Source of the DNA: Arthrobacter sp.
GTDB taxonomy: Bacteria > Actinomycetota > Actinomycetes > Actinomycetales > Micrococcaceae
Direction: 5' to 3'
Assembly (NCBI GenBank): GCA_030146405.1
Contig: JASLBS010000218.1
Location: 1 to 11,641, forward strand
DNA: 11,641 nucleotides
Positions 1-6,530 of this stretch are shown piece by piece. Under the pieces are notes generated by a model. The model saw nothing but the letters and a program-made list of their open reading frames with translations. It did no database searches and had not been told where the DNA came from. Numbering within the stretch: the stretch's first letter is position 1; every line of letters starts with the position of its first letter. The position numbers and the translations under genes are program-made.

Positions 1-256
1 CCTTGCCGGAGATCAGCTCGGTCTTGCGGAGGTGCTTGCGGTGGGAGACGATCGCGTGGCGCGGCTCGATGCTCCCGGCTGCCACCTCGGGCAGGAACGG
101 CTGGTAGGTCATGTAGGGCAGGGGATCGACCAGCGTGACGACGCCGCCGTGGTCCCGGACCTTTTTCTGCAGCCTGTGTGCAACGTACAGGCCTACGTAA
201 CCGCCGCCGACGACGAGGACGCGCGGGCGGTCGGAGAAGTGTGCTTTGGATGCCAT
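1..256 (-). CDS. ndh: Type II NADH dehydrogenase (NDH-2), N-terminal part, cut by the window edge
   Basis: Only the first 85 codons are present; the gene continues past the left edge. NDH-2 is a single-subunit, peripheral-membrane FAD enzyme that passes electrons from NADH to menaquinone without pumping protons. Seen in the sequence: a Rossmann FAD-binding strand and loop at residues 13-26 with the GGGYVG glycine motif (17-22), an acidic residue (D44) ending the second strand where the FAD ribose is normally held, then YMTYQPFLPEVAAG (48-61), a stretch typical of actinobacterial NDH-2. The ATG at 256 places the Rossmann motif about 15 residues in, as usual. The Shine-Dalgarno is poor: a GGAG lies only 1 nt before the ATG. 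An inverted repeat 20-37 nt upstream suggests redox or CRP-type control. Other FAD/NAD oxidoreductases share the glycine motif, but the 48-61 stretch favours NDH-2. Confidence 0.88.
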   Translation of the reverse strand, partial: MASKAHFSDRPRVLVVGGGYVGLYVAHRLQKKVRDHGGVVTLVDPLPYMTYQPFLPEVAAGSIEPRHAIVSHRKHLRKTELISGK

Positions 257-275
257 ACTCCGATGCTACCTGCCT

Positions 276-293
276 TTGTGAAAATCTTCACTA
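276..293 (-). promoter_or_regulatory. Candidate Rex operator (or CRP/GlxR-type box) upstream of ndh
   Basis: The plus strand reads TTGTGAAAATCTTCACTA. The actinobacterial Rex operator is known as TTGTGAA-N4-TTCACAA; this site matches 13 of the 14 fixed positions, missing only one outer base. It lies 20 nt upstream of the ndh start codon, and the known role of Rex (an NADH/NAD+ sensor repressing respiratory genes in Streptomyces) suits an NADH dehydrogenase. The same bases also fit the CRP/GlxR consensus TGTGA-N6-TCACA at 9 of 10 positions, so the cognate regulator is not settled by sequence alone. The inner AA/TT pair fits Rex slightly better. Confidence 0.6.
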
Positions 294-368
294 GCTCGGG
301 CACGGCCCCGGGAACCGGTCCGACACCCTGCTCGTTCCACCCGGCCGCCAGTGCGGTGACGGAGGCGC

Positions 369-1760
369 TCAGTCCTGTCCTGCGGGCCGACCCGCCCGGC
401 CGGAACGCCCAGCCGGGCGGAGCACCCGCAGCACGTGGAGGAAGCCACCCATCAGTACCACCAGCATCAGACCGCCGAACCCGAGGACCACGACCACGGG
501 CGCGGTGTGCATGGTCCGCAGAGGGTCCTCCGCGACCGGCGCAGGAGGGGCAGGGATCGCTTCCGCCGGCGGGGAGCTCGGCGCCGACGGGACGGGGGCG
601 GGTGTCTGCCCGCCCCGCCGGTAGAGCTGGATCCACTCCGCCATGCTGCCCAGGCGGTTCTCGGGCGGTACCTGGACGCCGTCGGCCACCGCCGCCGCGA
701 CGTCGAGCACGCCGTAGCCGTACAGGGTGTCGAACCCGGGAGCACCCGCGTCCCTCGCGGTGCCCACGATGCGGTTGACCACCTCGGCCGCCGACAGCTC
801 CGGGTACTTGGACCGGATCAGGGCGGCCACGCCCGAGACGAGCGGAGCAGCGCCGGAGGTCCCCGACCAGTCGGCGTAGAAGCCACCGGGCAGGCCGCCC
901 ACCAGGTTCTCGGACGGTGCGGCGACCGCGATGGTGACCCCCTCAGAGGATGCCTCGGCGCTCGCCACCCCGGACCGGTCGAGCCCGGCGACCGCCAGGA
1001 CCCCGGGGATGGTGGCGGGCGCACCCACCTGTGTCAGCCCGCCCGCACGGTTGCCCGCAGCCGCCACGATGACGACGTCGTTCTGTTCCGCGTACAGGAA
1101 GGCATCGTCCCAGCTCTCCGGCCACGCGGTGCTGGTGCTGCCGAGCGACATGTTGATCACGTCCGCGCCGTTGTCCACGGCCCATCGCACGGCTGCGGGG
1201 ATCTGCTCGTCCACGCTCACGCCGCCGGGGTTCGGTCCGCTGCTCGCTCCCTCGATCCAGACGGAGACGGCGAGCAGGTTCGCCTTCGGAGCCACGCCGA
1301 CGATGCCGTCGGGCCCTTCCCCGTACTCGTCCGCGGGCTCGGGTTCCGGCGTGGGGGTGGCCCGCGCGGAGGGAGTGGGGCCCGGGGTGGGGCTCGGCGC
1401 GGCGCTCGCACCGGCGTGTCCCCGGCCCGCGAGGAGGGTGCCGACGAGCGTCCCGTGCCCGGGCACCTCGCCGAGACCGAGCAGGCCATCGGGGTCCCCC
1501 GCCCCGGAGACATCGGTGCCACCCACCACCGCTCCCACGAGATCCGGGTGGGTGCCGTCGATCCCGCTGTCGATCACGGCCACCGTGACACCCTCGCCCT
1601 CCGTGCTGGCCCAGGCGTCCGTGATCCCGTAGTCCTCCAGCCAGTACTCCTTCTCACGCATGGGGTCGGCGGAGGCCGGAAGCGCCGGAGGGAGCAGGAC
1701 GGCGAGGCAGGTGACGACGACGGCTCCCGCGCGCGCCGCACGGCGCCCTGCGGTGGGCAT
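369..1760 (-). CDS. Membrane-anchored subtilisin-family (S8) serine protease, mycosin-like layout
   Basis: This is a 463-residue secreted subtilase. An N-terminal signal peptide (Arg-rich start, hydrophobic 12-28, cleavage probably after the ASA near 29-31) leads into a peptidase S8 domain, about 40-365. The triad is visible: Asp64 in AVIDSG, His102 in GHGTLVG and Ser302 in GTSGAAP; oxyanion Asn237 sits in AAAGN. Between His102 and the next core strand is a Pro/Thr/Ala-rich insertion, about 117-145. A Pro-rich linker (385-412) precedes one membrane helix (420-442) and a short Arg-rich cytoplasmic tail. The protease domain should therefore face outside. Signal peptide, subtilase, Pro-rich linker and C-terminal helix match type VII secretion mycosins, but no ESX gene is visible here and the mature part has no cysteine. 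I chose ATG 1760, 4 nt after the ppx stop, over an in-frame GTG at 1787 inside ppx because it starts the signal peptide directly. Its Shine-Dalgarno is weak, suggesting coupling to ppx. The substrate is unknown. Confidence 0.88.
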   Translation of the reverse strand: MPTAGRRAARAGAVVVTCLAVLLPPALPASADPMREKEYWLEDYGITDAWASTEGEGVTVAVIDSGIDGTHPDLVGAVVGGTDVSGAGDPDGLLGLGEVPGHGTLVGTLLAGRGHAGASAAPSPTPGPTPSARATPTPEPEPADEYGEGPDGIVGVAPKANLLAVSVWIEGASSGPNPGGVSVDEQIPAAVRWAVDNGADVINMSLGSTSTAWPESWDDAFLYAEQNDVVIVAAAGNRAGGLTQVGAPATIPGVLAVAGLDRSGVASAEASSEGVTIAVAAPSENLVGGLPGGFYADWSGTSGAAPLVSGVAALIRSKYPELSAAEVVNRIVGTARDAGAPGFDTLYGYGVLDVAAAVADGVQVPPENRLGSMAEWIQLYRRGGQTPAPVPSAPSSPPAEAIPAPPAPVAEDPLRTMHTAPVVVVLGFGGLMLVVLMGGFLHVLRVLRPAGRSGRAGRPAGQD

Positions 1761-1764
1761 CAGC

Positions 1765-2709
1765 TCAACCGTTCCGCTCCACGACACTCAGCGCGATGCC
1801 GTCGAGGATGTCGTGCTCGCTCGTGATCACGGTGGCCACCCGTCCGCCGGTGACGGCCGCGACGCGCTCGATGACGCACTTCCAGATCAGCGAGCCGGCT
1901 CCGATCACGTCCACGCGGCCGGGGTGCATGTAGGGGAGCACCTGCCGCTGGTCCCGTGTGGAGTGCAGGAGATCCGACGCCGCGGCGGTGATCTCGGCGA
2001 TGGGCTGCTCGGTCCCGTGGATACGGGCCGGCAGGTACTCCGGGAGGTCGAGAGCGTGGGCCGTCACCGTGGTGATGGTCCCCGCCACGCCGACCAGCTT
2101 GGTGACCCGTTCAAGTGGCACTTCCCCTGCAGCCTCGTCCAGGAGTCGGCCGACCTCCGCCTCCATCGCCTTGATCTGGTCCGCCGTGGGCGGGTTGTCC
2201 TTCAGGAACCGCTCGGTGTACCGCACACAGCCCATGTCGGTGCTGCGGGCGGCCACCAGGCCGTCCGTGGTCCCGACCACGAATTCCGTGCTGCCCCCGC
2301 CCAGGTCCACCACGAGGACGGTCTCGTCGTGCGCGGTCCGCAGAGCACTCACCGCGCCGTCGAAGGACAGGTGGGCCTCCTCGTCGCCGCTGATCACCTC
2401 GGGCGTCACACCCAGTCGGGCCCGGATGCCGTCCACGAAGTCCTGCCGGTTCTCGGCATCCCGGGATGCCGAGGTGGCCACGAAGCGCATGGGCGGGTTG
2501 CCGTGCTCCTCCAGGAGCCGCGCGTACTCCTCGGCGACGGCGAAGGTCCGCTCGAGCGCGGCCTCGGACAGCCGGCCGGTCGCGTCCACACCCTCGCCGA
2601 GGCGGACCACCCGCATCAGGCGTTCGACGTCGGTCAGTACGCCGTCCTCGATGTCGGCGATGAGGAGCCGGATGGAGTTCGTCCCGCAGTCGATGGCGGC
2701 TGTGCGCAT
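1765..2709 (-). CDS. ppx: Exopolyphosphatase, Ppx/GppA family, short form
   Basis: This is a cytoplasmic ASKHA-fold phosphatase of 314 residues that removes terminal phosphate from polyphosphate; some relatives instead hydrolyse pppGpp. Visible motifs: phosphate-1 AAIDCGTNSIRLLI (4-17), the acidic SGDEEA segment with likely catalytic Glu111, phosphate-2 DLGGGSTEF (135-143), the adenosine-type GVAGTITT (207-214), and PGRVDVIGAG (263-272). The C-terminal HD-like domain of the ~500-residue E. coli Ppx/GppA is absent, which gives the compact two-domain actinobacterial form (M. tuberculosis Rv1026 is similar in size and context). The ATG shares one base with the stop of the DUF501 gene (TAATG), implying translational coupling. 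An in-frame extension upstream exists but would overlap DUF501 and lacks family similarity. The choice between polyphosphate and pppGpp as substrate cannot be read from sequence. Confidence 0.92.
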   Translation of the reverse strand: MRTAAIDCGTNSIRLLIADIEDGVLTDVERLMRVVRLGEGVDATGRLSEAALERTFAVAEEYARLLEEHGNPPMRFVATSASRDAENRQDFVDGIRARLGVTPEVISGDEEAHLSFDGAVSALRTAHDETVLVVDLGGGSTEFVVGTTDGLVAARSTDMGCVRYTERFLKDNPPTADQIKAMEAEVGRLLDEAAGEVPLERVTKLVGVAGTITTVTAHALDLPEYLPARIHGTEQPIAEITAAASDLLHSTRDQRQVLPYMHPGRVDVIGAGSLIWKCVIERVAAVTGGRVATVITSEHDILDGIALSVVERNG

Positions 2710-3428
2710 TACTTCTCCTCGAGGTGTGCGGGGTGCAGGGGATCGGCGGCCGGGGTGCCGGCATCGGGGGCAGGAACGGGACGACGCCGGGCCGCCCGCT
2801 TCGCCTCGAGTTCCTCGGCGCTCAGTCCCTGCGTCCGCATATGGCGGCTGAGGTCCGCGTCCGGAGCGTGCCCGGTGGTGTCCCAGGCGCCGCCGCAGTA
2901 GCAGCGATCGGGTGTCCACCACGGCGAGATGCGGGCGATCGCCTCGTCGCCCAGCGGGTTGACGCCTTCCCCGGCGGCGAGTGCGTGGCCCACGAGGACG
3001 TGGAGGCACTTGACGCGGCCCGGCATCCCGCCCGCCGACACGCCGTCGATCTCGGGGACGGGACCCGTACCGGCGCGCTCCCCCACCGCGTCGCGGGATG
3101 CGAGGTAGGCCTCGTGGGCGGAGGTGTAGCGCTCGGCCAGCGACGTGTCGCCCGCGAGCCGCTCGGTCATCTCCGACATCACGCCGTCGGCCTCCAGCCG
3201 TGACACCGCCGCGGTGATCACCGGGTGGGTGAGGTAGTACGTGGTGGGGAACGGGATCCCGTTGGACAGACGCGGGGCGGTGGTGGCCACCAGTGGATTA
3301 CCGCAGACGCACCGCGCCCCGATCTCGACGACGTCCCGTACCGGGCGTCCGAGTTGCCTGCTGAGGACATCGAGGTCCAGCGCGCTCGGGGTCCTCGGAT
3401 CCAAGCCCTGCTGCTCCTGCTGGGTCAC
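2709..3428 (-). CDS. DUF501 family protein, Cys-rich, function unknown
   Basis: This 239-residue soluble protein belongs to DUF501, which is widespread in actinobacteria and normally sits next to ppx. Visible: the family core about 20-182 with RCVCGNP (39-45), a PFPTTYYLTHP segment (59-69), KCLHVLVGHALA (140-151), GVNPLGDEA (155-163) and CYCGG (176-180). C40, C42, C141, H143, C176 and C178 could form a metal site; that is inference. The tail after about 200 is charged and Pro/Ala-rich. I chose the GTG at 3428: it has an AGGAAGGA Shine-Dalgarno 5 nt upstream and avoids overlapping the ftsB-like gene. A longer reading from 3539 would run through that gene's end and adds 37 residues of low-complexity sequence. 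It is coupled to ppx by a one-base stop/start overlap, so a link to polyphosphate or stress metabolism is plausible but unproven. Confidence 0.88.
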   Translation of the reverse strand: MTQQEQQGLDPRTPSALDLDVLSRQLGRPVRDVVEIGARCVCGNPLVATTAPRLSNGIPFPTTYYLTHPVITAAVSRLEADGVMSEMTERLAGDTSLAERYTSAHEAYLASRDAVGERAGTGPVPEIDGVSAGGMPGRVKCLHVLVGHALAAGEGVNPLGDEAIARISPWWTPDRCYCGGAWDTTGHAPDADLSRHMRTQGLSAEELEAKRAARRRPVPAPDAGTPAADPLHPAHLEEK

Positions 3429-3433
3429 ACTGT

Positions 3434-3441
3434 TCCTTCCT
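3434..3441 (-). promoter_or_regulatory. Ribosome binding site fixing the DUF501 start
   Basis: On the minus strand AGGAAGGA lies 5 nt before the GTG at 3428. It is the only good Shine-Dalgarno near the DUF501 reading frame, and so decides for this start over the earlier in-frame codon at 3539. Confidence 0.75.
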
Positions 3442-3443
3442 GG

Positions 3444-3461
3444 GACGCCGCGAAGGGCGTC
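3444..3461 (-). other. Small perfect hairpin before the DUF501 ribosome binding site
   Basis: The minus strand reads GACGCC-CTTCGC-GGCGTC, a perfect 6-bp GC-rich stem with a 6-nt loop, 2 nt upstream of the DUF501 Shine-Dalgarno and inside the 77-nt gap after the ftsB-like gene. There is no T-run after it, so it is not a classical terminator. It could affect translation or mRNA decay, or be chance in GC-rich DNA. Confidence 0.35.
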
Positions 3462-3505
3462 GGGTGCGAGGGGCCGCAGCGCCTCGTGCGCTGGGGCCAC
3501 GCCGC

Positions 3506-4309
3506 TCAGTCCGTTGCTGCGCGGGTGATCGAACTCCACAGGGAGTCCACCCAGGGCAGTTCTGCGGGGTCGGCTGCCGAGCCCGCCACCGTGCTGTCCT
3601 CGATGCCGTCGGCACCCTTGACGAGGTACCTGGTCTCACCGGGCATCACGAGGAAGATCCGTTCACGGGCCTGCTGGCGGACGAACGCGGGGTCCTCCCA
3701 GCGGGCCAGTTCCGACTGGTAGGCGGCCTGGTCCTGCTGCTGGTCAGCGATCTCCGCGCGGAGCACCTCCAGTTCGGACTCCTGCTGTACGTAACGGCTG
3801 ACGGACGGGGCGAGCATCACGATGACGGCCACCAGCACCACGGCGAGCGCCAGGAGCCGTCCGGAGAACGACCTCGCCGGGATCGGCGTGGCCTCCTCGG
3901 CCGGCTGGATGGCGGACTCGGCCCGCTTCGCGCCCAGTCGTCCGCGCCGGATGCTGGGGGCGAGCTGGGATCGTTCGGCTGCGCGGGCCTCGGAGGCGGA
4001 CGCAGGCTTGTTCCGTCCGGGGCTCCCGCCCGTTCCCGGCGCGCGGGGTGGAGTGCCCACCACTCGCGGGTCCTTGGTGGCGGAGGGACCCGCGCTCCGG
4101 CTTCCGGCCGCGGCGCGCTGGTCCGCCCTCACCACGTGCGGCTGGTCAGGACGGGGTGCTGCGGGCGCACGTCCTCCCGCCCGGGAACCGGAGGCACCGG
4201 CGGGCCTGTGCGTGGCCTGCTGCCCCGTGGCCGTTCCGGCTGCCGGTAACTCCTCCGCCCGTGGCGTGGGACGGCCGGCGCGGGGGACGTTGGGGCGGCG
4301 GGCGGTCAT
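3506..4309 (-). CDS. Septum formation initiator family protein (FtsB/DivIC-like)
   Basis: This is a bitopic divisome protein of 267 residues. FtsB/DivIC proteins join the FtsQ-FtsL-type subcomplex at the septum and help activate septal peptidoglycan synthesis. Seen: a long Pro/Ala/Arg-rich, probably disordered cytoplasmic N-terminus (1-148), one transmembrane helix (about 151-170), an extracytoplasmic coiled coil rich in Glu/Gln/Leu (174-204), then the family block DPAFVRQQARERIFLVMPGET (206-226), and a short tail. E. coli FtsB is only about 100 residues; the long N-terminal extension is common in actinobacteria. The ATG at 4309 has a GAGGAG Shine-Dalgarno 4 nt upstream. It lies between eno and DUF501, the same order as M. 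tuberculosis Rv1023-Rv1025. Several FtsB/DivIC-like paralogues can exist per genome, so I give no gene symbol. Confidence 0.9.
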   Translation of the reverse strand: MTARRPNVPRAGRPTPRAEELPAAGTATGQQATHRPAGASGSRAGGRAPAAPRPDQPHVVRADQRAAAGSRSAGPSATKDPRVVGTPPRAPGTGGSPGRNKPASASEARAAERSQLAPSIRRGRLGAKRAESAIQPAEEATPIPARSFSGRLLALAVVLVAVIVMLAPSVSRYVQQESELEVLRAEIADQQQDQAAYQSELARWEDPAFVRQQARERIFLVMPGETRYLVKGADGIEDSTVAGSAADPAELPWVDSLWSSITRAATD

Positions 4310-4347
4310 GGAACTCCTCGTGTACTCTTTCGCGTCTGGTCGCGTGG

Positions 4348-4380
4348 GTTCCCTCTCGGGACCCGTCTAACGAGGGTAAC
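4348..4380 (-). other. Alternative hairpins in the eno to ftsB-like gap
   Basis: In the 98-nt gap after eno the minus strand can fold two ways. One pairs GTTACCCTC with GAGGGAAC (8 bp, one bulged A, 16-nt loop; 4348-4380). The other pairs GGGTCCC with GGGAACCC (7 bp, one bulge; 4346-4364). Both use the same GGGAAC bases, so they exclude each other. Neither is followed by a T-run. They might be a processing or attenuation site separating highly expressed eno from the division gene, or simply GC-rich chance pairing. Confidence 0.3.
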
Positions 4381-4407
4381 CGCCCGCACGCCCCGCGGCG
4401 ATCGGGG

Positions 4408-5688
<1,281 letters not shown>

Positions 5689-5695
5689 GGATTTG

Positions 5696-5702
5696 CTCCT
5701 CT
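5696..5702 (-). promoter_or_regulatory. Strong ribosome binding site of eno
   Basis: AGAGGAG on the minus strand, 7 nt before ATG 5688. It fixes the enolase start and fits the high expression expected of a glycolytic enzyme. Confidence 0.85.
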
Positions 5703-5777
5703 TCGTTGGAGTACGGGAATTCACATCGTGTTGGGACGTCTTTGTCAGAGCAACGGAGGTGTTGCCCCCAGCCTAGT

Positions 5778-6530
5778 TCACGCCGGTGCCGCACGCTCGG
5801 GTGGTTCGCCCCGTCGGCCCTCGGCCGGCACGGGTGTCCCGGGTCGGCCCTCGCCGTCCGCGCCCTGCTGATAGGTGAGGACCGCGTGGCGCAGTGCACG
5901 CTCCGGGTCCACTCCTGCGGACAGCGACCGTCGCACCAGATCCAGGAGTTCGCGCCCGAGCCCCGCCTCGTGGTCGGGCGCCCCCGGGGGTCCGACCACT
6001 TCTCCTGCGCGTTGCAGGGTCTTCGAGGCGAAGGCGAGGGCCGGCAGCTGGTGGGGGATGCCGTCGAAGGGCGACGTGCGTGCCGGTCGCTCCTCCTGCT
6101 TGACGGCCTGCCAGGTGGCCACGATCTCCTCCACCGACGCAGGGAACTCCTCGCGCAGCGATCCGTCGGGAGCGAAGACGTGCGGATTCCGGCGCATCAG
6201 TTTGGCGGTCAGACCCTCGGCGACGTCGGCGAACCCGAATTCTCCCCGCTCGTCCTGCACCTGGGCGTGGAGGACCACCTGGAAGAGCACGTCCCCCAGC
6301 TCTCCCCGCAACTCGGCCAGGGACGCGGCGGCGGGCTCCTCAACCCGGGAGACCTCGTCGACGGCCTCGTACAGTTCGTAGGTCTCCTCGACGAGGTACT
6401 GCAGCAGGGAAGCGTGATCCAGTGCGGCCGTCCACGGGCAGTGCCGGCGGAGGAGGTCCACCACCTCGACGAGGCGCTGTACCGTCGCTCCCGCTGCGGG
6501 ACCCGCGTCCCCCGGGATCCGCGACTCCAC
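5778..6530 (-). CDS. mazG: MazG family nucleoside triphosphate pyrophosphohydrolase
   Basis: This all-alpha NTP pyrophosphohydrolase has 250 residues and converts NTPs/dNTPs to NMPs plus PPi, cleaning damaged nucleotides (oxidised dNTPs in mycobacteria) and, in E. coli, countering the stringent response. Seen: the N-terminal MazG domain with LLRRHCPWTAALDHASL (26-42), the EExxE metal motif E48-E49-E52, the second acidic motif ELGDVLFQVVLHA (77-89, E77 and D80) and RRNPHVF (113-119). After the WQAVKQEE linker (140-147) the usual second MazG domain is shortened: an ASKTLQRAGEVVG stretch and a terminal RELLDLVRR helix remain, but no second EExxE is seen. This is the reverse of E. coli MazG, where the C-terminal domain is the active one. 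The tail (222-250) is Pro/Gly/Arg-rich. The GTG start directly follows the add stop codon, so translation is probably coupled to add. Confidence 0.93.
   Translation of the reverse strand: MESRIPGDAGPAAGATVQRLVEVVDLLRRHCPWTAALDHASLLQYLVEETYELYEAVDEVSRVEEPAAASLAELRGELGDVLFQVVLHAQVQDERGEFGFADVAEGLTAKLMRRNPHVFAPDGSLREEFPASVEEIVATWQAVKQEERPARTSPFDGIPHQLPALAFASKTLQRAGEVVGPPGAPDHEAGLGRELLDLVRRSLSAGVDPERALRHAVLTYQQGADGEGRPGTPVPAEGRRGEPPERAAPA

Noticed and set aside
257..368. A terminator between the protease gene and ndh.
   Set aside because: I found only short GC-rich pairings without a T-run in this 112-nt gap, so no terminator is called.
435..1826. A 463-codon plus-strand frame opposite the S8 protease.
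   Set aside because: It is antisense to a protein with an intact catalytic triad, shows no domain or credible start, and has shadow-type composition.
1765..3009. A longer Ppx with 100 extra N-terminal residues.
   Set aside because: It would overlap most of the DUF501 C-terminus, and the extension is Arg/Pro-rich with no similarity. The ATG at 2709 gives the standard family start.
5689..5724. An N-terminally extended enolase from the GTG at 5724.
   Set aside because: The extra 12 codons would include the strong AGAGGAG ribosome binding site, and enolases start at MAIIDA-type sequences.
5720..5748. A possible eno promoter, CTGACA and TGTGAA with a 17-nt spacer.
   Set aside because: The -35 is fair but the -10 matches poorly. 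A promoter is likely in this 89-nt gap, but I cannot place it reliably.
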